A stretch of DNA of 64,000 bases from an uncultured Acetobacteraceae bacterium (GTDB taxonomy: Bacteria; Pseudomonadota; Alphaproteobacteria; Acetobacterales; Acetobacteraceae), in NCBI GenBank assembly GCA_943912335.1, contig CALTUD010000010.1:40907-104906 (forward strand), read 5' to 3'. The notes below the pieces were generated by a model. It did not search any database and was not told where the DNA came from. It saw only the letters and a program-made list of their open reading frames with translations. A program made the position numbers and the translations under genes. This document shows positions 9,801 to 18,025 of this stretch, piece after piece (positions within the stretch are counted from its first letter, which is position 1; the number at the start of each line of letters is the position of its first letter).

Positions 9801-10076
9801 CGGTTCCGCGCCGTGATGATGACGTCGTTCGCCTTCATCCTCGGTCTGGCGCCGCTGGTGACGGCGACGGGTGCCGCTTCGGTCAGCAGGCGCGACGTGG
9901 GCACGCCGGTGTTCGCCGGGATGCTGGCGGCGAGTTTCGTCGGCATCTTCATCATTCCGATGCTCTACGTGACCTTCCAGACGATCCGCGAGTGGCTGCA
10001 CCGGCAGTTCGGAATCGCCGATCGCGGGCTGACGCGATCCGGGTCGAGCCATTCGGACAACACAACGCAGCACTGA
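6891..10076 (+). CDS. RND multidrug efflux inner-membrane transporter (HAE1/AcrB type)
   Basis: A 1061-residue proton-driven drug exporter of the hydrophobe/amphiphile RND family. The start at 6891 gives the classic N-terminus MISGVFIDRPRLA followed by TM1. The proton-relay pair in TM4 is present as D409-D410 (VVDDAIVVVENVERV), and the TM10 Lys as K941 in ALAAKNGILIIEFAKE. These correspond to AcrB D407, D408 and K940. Two large periplasmic loops follow TM1 and TM7, as in the family. GGGGAG before the start supports it. It is translated after the adaptor gene, with no regulator or outer-membrane factor nearby. Substrates cannot be predicted from sequence. Confidence 0.95.
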   Translation: MISGVFIDRPRLAIVIAIVITLAGLVGLTRIPVAQFPDIVPPQVQVAATYPGASATVVEESVAQPIEAQVVGVDKMIYMRSVSGNDGSYNLTVSFELGTNPDVNTVNVLNRVQTANAELPSTVQAEGLTVQKRSSAILMFVNFYSPSRKFDPLFIANYATINVIDVISRTPGVGQAALLSRQKYSMRIWFDTNRLTNLGLSPSDITSAVSAQNTVAAVGRIGARPVGPDQQYQFNVQTQGRLVTPEQFGNIVVRANPDGSVLRLRDVARIELGAQTLDSESRFDGVPSVALAIYLSPGANALDTASAVKQHLASLGERFPPGLAYNVTYDSTDFVHDTVHEVLRTIVEAFVLVVLVVFLFLGSLRATIIPTIAVPVSLIGAFAGMSALGFSANTVSLLAMVLAIGIVVDDAIVVVENVERVMEEEPDLSPPEAARKAMTQITGPIIAITLVLLSVFVPIAFIPGLSGVLFRQFAVTICIAMLISALNALTLSPALCGVFLRHSGERRGFVGRILQRILGLIDTVRDGYARIVARLLGFAIGGVMVVLLCGAIIALMQRSMPVGFLPEEDQGGFFINVQLPDGASVSRTSGVVAQVEKLAKNLPGAAHTFGVIGYSFLDTVQEPNAGFVFVRLKPFADRTTEQTNAMVLIGHLFGETSQMRQATVFPFNLPPIIGLSPGGGFEYELEALEGQSPSELSSQMQGLLAAANQTGLLARVFTTFTATTPSLYLDIDRAKAQALGVNVADIFSSLQTTLGGSYVNDFNLFGRVWQVNVEGEARDRDKIDDLWRLYIRNNTGGTVPLRALATLRYITGPQAITRYNNYRAITINGTPAPGVSSGTALAAMADVSKSTLQNGYNYEWTSTAYQEVQAAGKTGIILAMALLFAFLFLVALYESWIIPIPVLMSVAVGVLGAFIGIRLSGLSLDLYAEIGLVVLIALAAKNGILIIEFAKERREAGESIRDAAIQGASMRFRAVMMTSFAFILGLAPLVTATGAASVSRRDVGTPVFAGMLAASFVGIFIIPMLYVTFQTIREWLHRQFGIADRGLTRSGSSHSDNTTQH

Positions 10077-10083
10077 GAAAAAA

Positions 10084-10130
10084 GCACCGGTCCTGACGCG
10101 AGGGAAACTTCGACGGGCCCGGTGCATTTA
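10084..10130 (+). terminator. Possible terminator after the RND operon
   Basis: An A-run followed by GCACCGG, a loop of roughly 30 bases, then CCGGTGC and CATTT forms a 7-base stem with flanking A and T residues just after the pump stop codon. The loop is long and the T tract short, so it would be a weak or bidirectional terminator. Confidence 0.35.
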
Positions 10131-10289
10131 GCCTCGACGGCTTGCCGCGATCCCGCGTTCGTGACGAAGCTGCATGCCGTTTACAGGCACTCCGGTGCGT
10201 TGCTGCCCGGGTTGCACCGTCAACACGAGGTTGGCATGGTGCGGCGCAGCAATAACCGGTTCGTACGGGCAGTTCGGGAGGCTCATTTC

Positions 10290-12398
10290 ATGCGGTCCAT
10301 TCAAGGCGACTTCACGCGAGCTCCCGACGGCGGAAACGCCGGTGGCGCGTCCATCGAGGATCTGTGCGTCAACACGATGCGCACCCTGGCGATCGACGCC
10401 GTCCAGAAGGCGAAGTCCGGCCATCCGGGCACGCCGATGTCGCTGTCGCCGGCCGCCTACGTTCTGTGGAACGACCTGCTCCGCTACGATCCGAAGCAGC
10501 CGTCCTGGCCGAACCGCGACCGGTTCGTTCTGTCCGTCGGCCATGCGTCGATGCTGCTCTATTCGCTGATCCACCTGTCGGGGATCGTCGAGAAGCCGGG
10601 TTCCGACAAGCCGTCGCTGACGCTGGAGGATCTGACCCAGTTCCGCCAGATGAACAGCCGCACGCCGGGCCACCCGGAATATCGCTTCACCTCCGGCGTC
10701 GAGACCACCACCGGTCCGCTCGGCCAGGGCTGCGGCAACTCGGTCGGCATGGCGATGGCGCAGCGCTGGCTGGCCGAGCGCTACAACAAGCCGGGTTTCT
10801 CGCTGTTCGACTACCATGTCTGGGTGTTCAGCGGCGACGGCGACAACATGGAAGGCGTGGCCTCCGAGGCCGCCTCTCTCGCCGGCCACCTGAAGCTGTC
10901 TAACCTGACCTGGCTGTATGACAGCAACCAGATCAGCATCGAGGGTTCGACCGACCTCGCCTTCACCGAAGACACCCATAAGCGTTTCGAGGCCTATGGC
11001 TGGAACGTGCTGGAGGTGAAGAACGCCGAGGATCGTGCGTCGCTCAAGCAGCGCTTCGAGGAAGCCCGCGGCCAGGACGGCGCCGATGGCGGCAAGCCGA
11101 CCCTGATCGTCGTGCACAGCCAGATCGCGTTCGGCGCGCCGACCAAGGCCGGCACCGCCGCTGCCCACGGCGAGCCGCTCGGCGACGAAGAGATCAAGGG
11201 CGTGAAGCGCTTCTTCGGCTTCCCCGAGGACAAGCAGTTCTACGTGCCGGACGGCGTGCTGGGTCACTTCCAGGACGGCCTCGGCAAGCGCGGCGCGGCG
11301 CTCTCGGCCGAGTGGTTCGAGATGCTGGAGCGCTATCGCAAGGAATATCCGGAGCTCGCCGCCGAGCTCGACATGATCGGCCATCATGCGCTGCCGGCCG
11401 GCTGGGACAAGGACATCCCGTCCTACCCCGCCGACGCCAAGGGCATCGCCTCGCGCGAGAGCTCGGGTAAGGTGGAGAACGCGATCGCGTTGAACGTGCC
11501 GTGGATGATCGGCGGTGCGGCCGATCTGGCGCCGTCCACCAAGACCAACCTGACCTTCCAGGGTGCGGGTTCGTTCAATCCCGGCACCTATGGCGGCCGC
11601 AACCTGCATTTCGGCGTGCGCGAGCATGCGATGGGCTCGATCTGCAACGGCATCGCGCTGTCCGGCGTGCGTCCGTACTGCTCGGGCTTCCTGATCTTCT
11701 CCGACTACATGAAGCCGCCGATCCGTCTCTCCGCGATCATGGAGCTGCCGGTCATCTACATCTTCACCCATGACAGCATCGGCGTGGGCGAAGACGGTCC
11801 GACCCATCAGCCGATCGAGCAACTGGCGCAGCTGCGCGCCACGCCGGGCATCATGACGATCCGTCCGGGCGACGCGAACGAGGTGGCGGAAGCTTGGCGC
11901 GTGATCATGCCGCTGACCGAGCAGCCGGCGGCGCTGATCTTGAGCCGTCAGGCGCTGCCGACGCTCGACCGCAGCAAGTACGCGCCGGCGTCCGGGCTCG
12001 CCAAGGGCGCGTATGTGCTGGCGTCCTGCGAGGGCACGCCGGACGTGATCCTGATGGGCACGGGCTCCGAGCTGCATCTGGTGGTGGGCGCCTACGAGAC
12101 GCTGACCGCCGAGGGCATCAAGGCGCGCGTGGTGTCGATGCCGTCCTTCGACCTGTTCGAGCAGCAGGACGAGGCGTATCGCGAAAGCGTGCTGCCGGCC
12201 GCGGTGCGGGGTCGCGTGGCAGTGGAGCAGGCCTCCTCGTTCGGTTGGGATCGTTATGTCGGTCTGACCGGCACCATCATCGCGATGCACAGCTATGGCG
12301 CTTCCGCCCCGCTGAGCGCGCTTCTGACCAAGTTCGGCTTCACGCCGGAGAAGGTTCTGACAGCCGCCCGCGCGCAGGCGAAGAAGAGCCAGGCGTAA
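10290..12398 (+). CDS. tkt: Transketolase
   Basis: A 702-residue thiamine-diphosphate enzyme that moves two-carbon ketol units between ketose and aldose phosphates, in the cytoplasmic non-oxidative pentose phosphate pathway. The ATG at 10290 follows GGGAGG. Recognisable parts are SGHPGTPMSLSPAAY near residue 48, the ThDP/metal motif GDGDNMEG in the N-terminal domain, and the pyrimidine-domain signature HDSIGVGEDGPTHQP. The C-terminal domain carries MGTGSELHLVV. Length is normal for bacterial transketolases. It heads the pentose phosphate block, with tal-pgi 66 bases downstream and a GC hairpin between them. About 210 bases precede it, so it probably has its own promoter. Confidence 0.96.
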   Translation: MRSIQGDFTRAPDGGNAGGASIEDLCVNTMRTLAIDAVQKAKSGHPGTPMSLSPAAYVLWNDLLRYDPKQPSWPNRDRFVLSVGHASMLLYSLIHLSGIVEKPGSDKPSLTLEDLTQFRQMNSRTPGHPEYRFTSGVETTTGPLGQGCGNSVGMAMAQRWLAERYNKPGFSLFDYHVWVFSGDGDNMEGVASEAASLAGHLKLSNLTWLYDSNQISIEGSTDLAFTEDTHKRFEAYGWNVLEVKNAEDRASLKQRFEEARGQDGADGGKPTLIVVHSQIAFGAPTKAGTAAAHGEPLGDEEIKGVKRFFGFPEDKQFYVPDGVLGHFQDGLGKRGAALSAEWFEMLERYRKEYPELAAELDMIGHHALPAGWDKDIPSYPADAKGIASRESSGKVENAIALNVPWMIGGAADLAPSTKTNLTFQGAGSFNPGTYGGRNLHFGVREHAMGSICNGIALSGVRPYCSGFLIFSDYMKPPIRLSAIMELPVIYIFTHDSIGVGEDGPTHQPIEQLAQLRATPGIMTIRPGDANEVAEAWRVIMPLTEQPAALILSRQALPTLDRSKYAPASGLAKGAYVLASCEGTPDVILMGTGSELHLVVGAYETLTAEGIKARVVSMPSFDLFEQQDEAYRESVLPAAVRGRVAVEQASSFGWDRYVGLTGTIIAMHSYGASAPLSALLTKFGFTPEKVLTAARAQAKKSQA

Positions 12399-12411
12399 CC
12401 GTCCCGGAACC

Positions 12412-12432
12412 GGGCCGGCTTCGGGCCGGCCC
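12412..12432 (+). other. Intercistronic GC hairpin between tkt and tal-pgi
   Basis: GGGCCGGC, loop TTCGG, GCCGGCCC makes a perfect 8-base stem in the 66-base gap. No T tract follows, so it is unlikely to be a full terminator. It may stabilise the tkt mRNA 3' end or cause partial attenuation. Confidence 0.5.
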
Positions 12433-12464
12433 CCAAGCACGACAATCGAACCGAGGAGCAGGCC

Positions 12465-15338
12465 ATGAGCGTGAACCAGTCGACGCCGGGGGCAGACAAT
12501 GCCGGCAATCCGTTGCAGCAACTGGGAAAGTTCGGGCAGTCGCCTTGGCTGGATTTCATCCAGCGTTCGTTTATCGAGAATGGGGGCCTGCAGAAGCTGG
12601 TCCGTGAGGACGGCCTGAAGGGCGTGACCTCCAACCCGGCCATCTTCGAGAAGGCCATGGGTCACGGTACCGATTACGACGCGCAGTTCAAGCAGATCGT
12701 CGAGTCCGGCAACACGGACGCCTCCGAGATCTACGAGACCCTGGCGATCGACGACATCAAGGCCGCGGCCGATGTGCTGAAGCCGGTCTGGGACGAGACC
12801 AAGGGCGTCGACGGCTATGTCAGCCTCGAAGTGTCGCCTTATCTCGGCATGCATACCGAGCCAACCATCGTGGAAGCGCGCCGCCTGTGGAAGGCGGTCG
12901 ACAAGCGCAATCTGATGGTGAAGATCCCCGGCACCGAGCCGGGCGTTCCTGCCATTCGTACCGCGATTTCCGAGGGCATCAACGTCAACGTGACGCTGCT
13001 GTTCTCGCTGGATGCCTACAAGGCCGTTCTGGAGGCCTATATTGCCGGTCTCGAGGATCGCAAGGCGAAGGGCGAGAGCGTGTCCGGCATCGCCTCGGTC
13101 GCGTCCTTCTTCGTCAGCCGCATCGACGGGCTGATCGACAAGAAGATCGACGATCGCGTAAAGGCGGGCGACAGCGAGAGCGAGACCCTGAAGGCGCTGC
13201 GCGGCAAGGTCGCCATCGCCAACGCCAAGCTGGCCTACCAGCATTATCTCGACGTGTCCGCCAGCCCGCGCTGGAAGGCGCTGGAAGAGGCCGGCGCGGC
13301 GCCGCAGCGCCTGCTCTGGGCGTCGACCGGCGTGAAGGACAAGGCTTATGCCGACACGCTGTATTGCGACGAGCTGATCGGCGCCGACACCGTCAACACC
13401 ATGCCGCCGGCCACCATGGACGCGTTCCGCGACCACGGCACCGCCGCCGACACGCTGGGCGCCAATATGGATGCGGCCCGCAAGGTTCTGGCCGATGCGG
13501 ATCGTCTTGGCCTCGACCTGCCGGGCGTGACCGCGAAGCTGGTCAAGGACGGCGTGGACGCGTTTGCGGACTCGTTCGACGCGCTGCTCGGCGCGGTCGC
13601 GGCGAAGAAGGCGGCGATGGCCGGCGATCTGGTCGCCACCTCCAAGTTCTCGATCCCGGCCGAGCTCGACGGCAAGGTGAACGAGGCGCTGGAAAGCTGG
13701 CGCAAGGCCGGTACCGTTCGCAAGCTGTGGGACCGCGACGCGTCGGTCTGGACCGGCAAGGACGAGGCGAGCTGGCTGCGCTGGCTCGACATCGTCGATG
13801 ACCGCATCGCGCATCTGAGCGAACTCACCGCATTCCAGGACGAGGTGAAGAGCAAGGGCTTCACCGACATCCTGCTGCTCGGCATGGGCGGTTCGAGCCT
13901 AGGCCCGGAGGTTCTGGCGGAAACGTTCGGCCAGCGCGCCGGCTTCCCCAAGCTGCATGTTCTGGACAGCACCGATCCGCAGCAGGTCGCGTCGTTCGAG
14001 AAGGCGGTCGATCTGGCGAAGACGCTGGTGATCGTGTCCTCCAAGTCGGGCGGCACGCTCGAGCCGAACATCCTGAAGGCCTATTTCTTCGACAAGGTGA
14101 AGAAGGTCTCGGGCGACAAGGCCGGTTCGCAATTCGTCGCCGTGACCGATCCCGGCTCGCACATGGAGCAGGTCGCGCAGAAGGATGGCTTCTGGAAGAT
14201 CTTCCATGGCGAGAAGCAGATCGGCGGCCGTTATTCGGTGCTGTCGAATTTCGGCATGGTTCCGGCCGCGGCGATGGGCCTCGACCTGAAGGAGTTCCTG
14301 AGCAACGCCGAACGGATGGCGAAAGCCTGCTCCGCCGCGACCCCGCCGAAGGAGAATCCGGGCGTTCTGCTGGGCGCCTTCCTGGGTGCCGCCGGCAATG
14401 CCGGCCGGGACAAGGTGACCATCGTCGCCTCGCCGGGCATCCACGATCTGGGCGCGTGGCTGGAACAGCTGATCGCCGAGTCGACCGGCAAGGACGGCAA
14501 GGGTCTGGTGCCGATCGACGGCGAGACCCCGGCCTCGCCGGAGCATTACGGCAGCGACCGTGTTTTCGCCTATCTGCGCCTGTCCGACAGCCCGGACGCG
14601 GCACAGGATGCGGCGATGAAGGCGCTGGAGGCAGCTGGCCAGCCGGTGGTGCTGATCTCGCTCGCCAACACCATGCAGGTCGCGCAGGAGTTCTTCCGCT
14701 GGGAGTTCGCCACCGCCGTCGCCGGGTCGATCCTGGGCATCAACCCGTTCGACCAGCCGGACGTGGAAGCCAGCAAGATCGAAACCAAGAAGCTGACCGA
14801 CGCCTACAACCAGAGCGGTTCGCTGCCGGGCGAGACGCCGTTCGCGACCGATGGCGATTTCAGCTTCTTCGCTGATAAGACCAATGCCAAGGCGCTGGGC
14901 CAGGGTGATCTGGACGCGATCCTGAAGGCGCATCTGTCGCGCGCCAAGGCGGGCGACTACGTGGCGCTGCTGGCCTATGTGGAGCGTGATGCCGCCACCA
15001 TCGGCTGGATCCAGAACGCGCGTCTGGCAATCCGCGACGCGCTGCATGTGGCGACCGCGGCCGAGTTCGGCCCGCGTTTCCTCCATTCCACCGGCCAGGC
15101 CTACAAGGGCGGTCCGGCCAGCGGCGTGTTCCTGCAGATCACCGCGGACGATGCGGCGGACGTGGCGGTGCCGGATGCCCGCTACACCTTCGGCGTGGTG
15201 AAGGCGGCCCAGGCACGCGGCGATTTCGACGTGCTGGCCGAGCGCGGCCGCCGTGCCCTGCGCGTCCATGTCAAGGGCAATCTCCAATCCGGTCTCGAGC
15301 GCCTCGGCGCTGCGATCCAAAAGGCCGTCTCGGCCTGA
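12465..15338 (+). CDS. tal-pgi: Bifunctional transaldolase / glucose-6-phosphate isomerase
   Basis: A 957-residue fusion. Residues 1 to about 370 are a transaldolase: the opening SPWLDFIQRSFI, GVTSNPAIFEKAM, and the Schiff-base Lys in NLMVKIPGTEPGVPAI are visible. From about 390 to the end is a glucose-6-phosphate isomerase, with LLGMGGSSLGPEVL, SSKSGGTLEPN, GGRYSVLSNFG and PEHYGSDRVFAYL. The enzyme therefore links fructose 6-phosphate, erythrose 4-phosphate and glucose 6-phosphate, letting pentose phosphate flux recycle to glucose 6-phosphate. The fusion is known in acetic acid bacteria and a few other groups. The ATG at 12465 has GAGGAG upstream. A strong intrinsic terminator follows directly, separating it from gnd. 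Confidence 0.95.
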   Translation: MSVNQSTPGADNAGNPLQQLGKFGQSPWLDFIQRSFIENGGLQKLVREDGLKGVTSNPAIFEKAMGHGTDYDAQFKQIVESGNTDASEIYETLAIDDIKAAADVLKPVWDETKGVDGYVSLEVSPYLGMHTEPTIVEARRLWKAVDKRNLMVKIPGTEPGVPAIRTAISEGINVNVTLLFSLDAYKAVLEAYIAGLEDRKAKGESVSGIASVASFFVSRIDGLIDKKIDDRVKAGDSESETLKALRGKVAIANAKLAYQHYLDVSASPRWKALEEAGAAPQRLLWASTGVKDKAYADTLYCDELIGADTVNTMPPATMDAFRDHGTAADTLGANMDAARKVLADADRLGLDLPGVTAKLVKDGVDAFADSFDALLGAVAAKKAAMAGDLVATSKFSIPAELDGKVNEALESWRKAGTVRKLWDRDASVWTGKDEASWLRWLDIVDDRIAHLSELTAFQDEVKSKGFTDILLLGMGGSSLGPEVLAETFGQRAGFPKLHVLDSTDPQQVASFEKAVDLAKTLVIVSSKSGGTLEPNILKAYFFDKVKKVSGDKAGSQFVAVTDPGSHMEQVAQKDGFWKIFHGEKQIGGRYSVLSNFGMVPAAAMGLDLKEFLSNAERMAKACSAATPPKENPGVLLGAFLGAAGNAGRDKVTIVASPGIHDLGAWLEQLIAESTGKDGKGLVPIDGETPASPEHYGSDRVFAYLRLSDSPDAAQDAAMKALEAAGQPVVLISLANTMQVAQEFFRWEFATAVAGSILGINPFDQPDVEASKIETKKLTDAYNQSGSLPGETPFATDGDFSFFADKTNAKALGQGDLDAILKAHLSRAKAGDYVALLAYVERDAATIGWIQNARLAIRDALHVATAAEFGPRFLHSTGQAYKGGPASGVFLQITADDAADVAVPDARYTFGVVKAAQARGDFDVLAERGRRALRVHVKGNLQSGLERLGAAIQKAVSA

Positions 15339-15347
15339 ACCCCGGAA

Positions 15348-15381
15348 CGCCCGGCGCCACGGCGCCGGGCGTTTTCTTGTT
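15348..15381 (+). terminator. Intrinsic terminator after tal-pgi
   Basis: A perfect 10-base GC-rich stem (15348-15357 with 15362-15371, loop CACG) is followed by TTTTCTTGTTC. This is a textbook rho-independent terminator. It splits the pentose phosphate block into tkt/tal-pgi and gnd onward, so gnd needs a promoter in the next 60 bases or depends on read-through. Confidence 0.88.
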
Positions 15382-15438
15382 CTCTCCGTTCAGAACCGCC
15401 GCCGCGACGCGGTTCTCCCCATCACAGGAAACATCGAC

Positions 15439-16470
15439 ATGCAGATCGGCATCATCGGGCTCGGACGCATGGGCGGAAACATCTCCGCGCGCCTCGCGAA
15501 GCATGGCCATGACGTGGTCATCTACGACCGCGATCCGGAGGTCGTCTCGAAGGTGGCCGCCCGTGCCGAGCGCAGCCAGGGCGCGTCCGGCCTGAAGGAC
15601 ATGGTCGAGAAGCTGGCCAAGCCGCGCGCGATCTGGGTGATGCTGCCCGCCGGCCGCATCACCGAGGACACGGTGGAAGAGCTGGCCGGCATGATGGATG
15701 CCGACGACATCATCATCGATGGCGGCAACAGCTACTACAAGGACGACATCCGCCGCGCCCATACGCTGGCGAAGAAGAACATCCATTACGTCGATGTCGG
15801 CACCTCGGGCGGCGTCTACGGCCTGGATCGCGGCTACTGCATGATGATCGGCGGCTCGGATGAGGCGCTGAACCGGCTGGACCCGATCCTGTCCACACTG
15901 GCGCCGGGCATCGGCACCGTGGAGCGCACGCCGGGCCGCGACAACGAAGGTCTGGATCCGAAGGCGGAGCAGGGCTACCTGCACACCGGCCCGGCCGGTT
16001 CGGGCCATTTCGTGAAGATGGTCCATAACGGCATCGAATACGGCATGATGCAGGCCTTCGCGGAGGGCTTCGACGTCCTGCGCAACAAGAACTCGAAGGA
16101 CCTGCCGGAAGAAGAGCGCTTCGACCTGAACATGGCCGACATCGCCGAGGTGTGGCGTCGCGGCAGCGTGGTCTCGTCCTGGCTGCTCGATCTCTGCTCC
16201 AACTCGCTGGCGAAGGACGGCACCTTGTCCGACTTCACCGGTCAGGTGGCGGATTCCGGCGAAGGCCGCTGGACCATCGAGGCGGCGATCGAGGAAGCCG
16301 TGCCGGTGCCGGTGCTGAGCCAGGCGCTCTACACCCGCTTCCGGTCGCGTTCGGGCAACAATTTCGGCGAGAAGCTGCTGTCCGCGATGCGCTTCCAGTT
16401 CGGCGGCCATGTCGAGCAGCACGACACCCAGCACAAGCACGGTGCGGATGCGCCGCTGACGACGAACTGA
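15439..16470 (+). CDS. gnd: 6-phosphogluconate dehydrogenase, decarboxylating (short, probably NAD-type)
   Basis: A 343-residue enzyme converting 6-phosphogluconate to ribulose 5-phosphate and CO2. The nucleotide motif GLGRMGGN is at residues 7-14. The second beta strand ends in YDRD (Asp30) rather than the NR[ST] of NADP enzymes such as E. coli Gnd, which suggests NAD preference. IDGGNSYYKDD, VGTSGGVYGLDRG and GHFVKMVHNGIEYG are catalytic-region signatures. It is far shorter than the 470-residue E. coli type and matches the GndA/YqeC-like short class. The ATG at 15439 has AGGAAA upstream and follows a terminator. zwf begins 4 bases after its stop. Confidence 0.93.
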   Translation: MQIGIIGLGRMGGNISARLAKHGHDVVIYDRDPEVVSKVAARAERSQGASGLKDMVEKLAKPRAIWVMLPAGRITEDTVEELAGMMDADDIIIDGGNSYYKDDIRRAHTLAKKNIHYVDVGTSGGVYGLDRGYCMMIGGSDEALNRLDPILSTLAPGIGTVERTPGRDNEGLDPKAEQGYLHTGPAGSGHFVKMVHNGIEYGMMQAFAEGFDVLRNKNSKDLPEEERFDLNMADIAEVWRRGSVVSSWLLDLCSNSLAKDGTLSDFTGQVADSGEGRWTIEAAIEEAVPVPVLSQALYTRFRSRSGNNFGEKLLSAMRFQFGGHVEQHDTQHKHGADAPLTTN

Positions 16471-16474
16471 GCCC

Positions 16475-18025
16475 ATGTCGGAGACGCTGGAGCTTCAGCC
16501 GGGCCCGCTCGACGGCGGCGACGCCCACGAGAGCACCGACGGGCGCGGCCCCCGACGCAGCCAGCCCTGCACCATGGTCATCTTCGGCGGCGGCGGGGAT
16601 CTTACCCGCCGCCTGCTGGTGCCGGCCATCTACAACTTGGTCGGCGCCGGATTGCTGGACGAGGGCTTCTCCATCATCGCGGTGGATTGGTCCGACCTGG
16701 ACAGCGAGCGTCTGCGCGAGCAACTCGCCCAGACCATGCGCGAGTTCGTGGCGAAACGCCGCGCCAGCGCGTCGGCGCTCAACGAAGAGAACTGGGACTG
16801 GCTGAGCCAGCGCATCTCGTTCCTGCGCGGCGCGTTCGACGATTCCAAGACCTACCAGACGTTGTCCTCGCTGTGCGGCGTCGGGAACTGCGTGTTCTAT
16901 CTCGCGGTCGCCGCTCGCTTCTTCGCGCCGATCGTGGCGCAGCTTGAAGCCGCCGGCCTGACCCGGGAAACCGAAAGCCGCTTCCGCCGCGTGGTTGTGG
17001 AAAAGCCGTTCGGCTCCGATCTGGCGTCGGCCAAGGCGCTGAACGCCCAGCTCCTGAACGTGCTGGACGAGAGCCAGATCTACCGGATCGACCATTATCT
17101 CGGCAAGGAAACGGTCCAGAACATCCTGGCGCTCCGTTTCTCCAACGGCTTCTTCGAGCCGCTCTGGAACCGGCAGAACATCGACCACGTGCAGATCACC
17201 GCCGCCGAAACGGTCGGCGTGGAAAAGCGCGGGCGGTTCTACGAGACCACCGGCGCGCTGCGCGACATGGTGCCGAACCACATCATGCAGCTTCTGGCCA
17301 TGGTGGCGATGGAAGCGCCGATCTCGTTCGATGCCGATGCGGTGCGCGACGAGAAATCGAAGGTGCTCGCTGCCGTGCATGAACTCGCGCCGGGCGATGT
17401 GGTGCGCGGGCAATATGCCGAGGGCTCGATCGCCGGCCGGCCGATGCAGGGTTACCGGGCCGAACCGGACGTGGCGCCGGAATCCGAGACCGAAACCTTC
17501 GTCGCGATGAAGCTGACGATCGACAACTGGCGCTGGGCCGGCGTGCCGTTCTACGTCCGCACCGGCAAGCGCCTGACCACGCGCAAGACCGAGATCGCCA
17601 TCCATTTCAAATCGGCGCCCTATGCGTTGTTCCGCGATACGCCGGTGGAACAGCTCACGCCGAACATCATGGTAATGCAGATACAGCCCTCCGAAGGCGT
17701 GACCATGCAGTTCTCGGCCAAGGTGCCGGGACCCACGGTCAAGCTTGGCGGCGTGCGGATGAAGTTCGACTATGCCGACTGGTTCCAGGAAGGGCCCAGC
17801 ACCGGCTACGAGACGCTGATCTATGACTGCCTGATCGGCGACGCGACCTTGTTCCAGCGCGCGGACAACGTGGAAGCGGGCTGGGCGGTGGTGCAGCCGG
17901 CTCTGGACGCGTGGAACGACGGGCACAGCACCTTGCACCCCTATGCGGCCGGCAAGGCCGGTCCCGATGCGGCCGATGCGCTGCTCGCCCGAGACGGGCG
18001 CCATTGGTTGAGGCTGAACGGATGA
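16475..18025 (+). CDS. zwf: Glucose-6-phosphate 1-dehydrogenase
   Basis: A 516-residue enzyme catalysing the first oxidative step, glucose 6-phosphate to 6-phosphogluconolactone. The N-terminal FGGGGDLTRRLLVPAIYNL is a variant of the GxxGDLxxR coenzyme motif, preceded by about 33 residues of extension. The active-site signature RIDHYLGKE and ETVGVEKRGRFYE are present. An in-frame Met at residue 34 is an alternative start, but the tight 4-base spacing from gnd favours the ATG at 16475. Its stop overlaps the next start (ATGA), implying translational coupling to the HAD phosphatase. Confidence 0.95.
   Translation: MSETLELQPGPLDGGDAHESTDGRGPRRSQPCTMVIFGGGGDLTRRLLVPAIYNLVGAGLLDEGFSIIAVDWSDLDSERLREQLAQTMREFVAKRRASASALNEENWDWLSQRISFLRGAFDDSKTYQTLSSLCGVGNCVFYLAVAARFFAPIVAQLEAAGLTRETESRFRRVVVEKPFGSDLASAKALNAQLLNVLDESQIYRIDHYLGKETVQNILALRFSNGFFEPLWNRQNIDHVQITAAETVGVEKRGRFYETTGALRDMVPNHIMQLLAMVAMEAPISFDADAVRDEKSKVLAAVHELAPGDVVRGQYAEGSIAGRPMQGYRAEPDVAPESETETFVAMKLTIDNWRWAGVPFYVRTGKRLTTRKTEIAIHFKSAPYALFRDTPVEQLTPNIMVMQIQPSEGVTMQFSAKVPGPTVKLGGVRMKFDYADWFQEGPSTGYETLIYDCLIGDATLFQRADNVEAGWAVVQPALDAWNDGHSTLHPYAAGKAGPDAADALLARDGRHWLRLNG

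Noticed and set aside
6852..10127. A 1091-codon open frame antisense to the RND pump
   Set aside because: Same antisense artefact; the plus-strand protein has all RND signature residues.
10120..10289. Longer transketolase start (GTG near 10122)
   Set aside because: The extra 56 residues match nothing in the family, and the ATG at 10290 has a strong ribosome site.
12412..12432. Terminator between tkt and tal-pgi
   Set aside because: The stem is strong but is followed by CCAAGC with no T tract, so it is annotated as an intercistronic hairpin.
10128..13814. A 1228-codon open frame antisense to tkt and tal-pgi
   Set aside because: Composition is the Arg/His/Gln-rich pattern of antisense frames in GC-rich DNA, and the sense strand carries two unmistakable enzymes.
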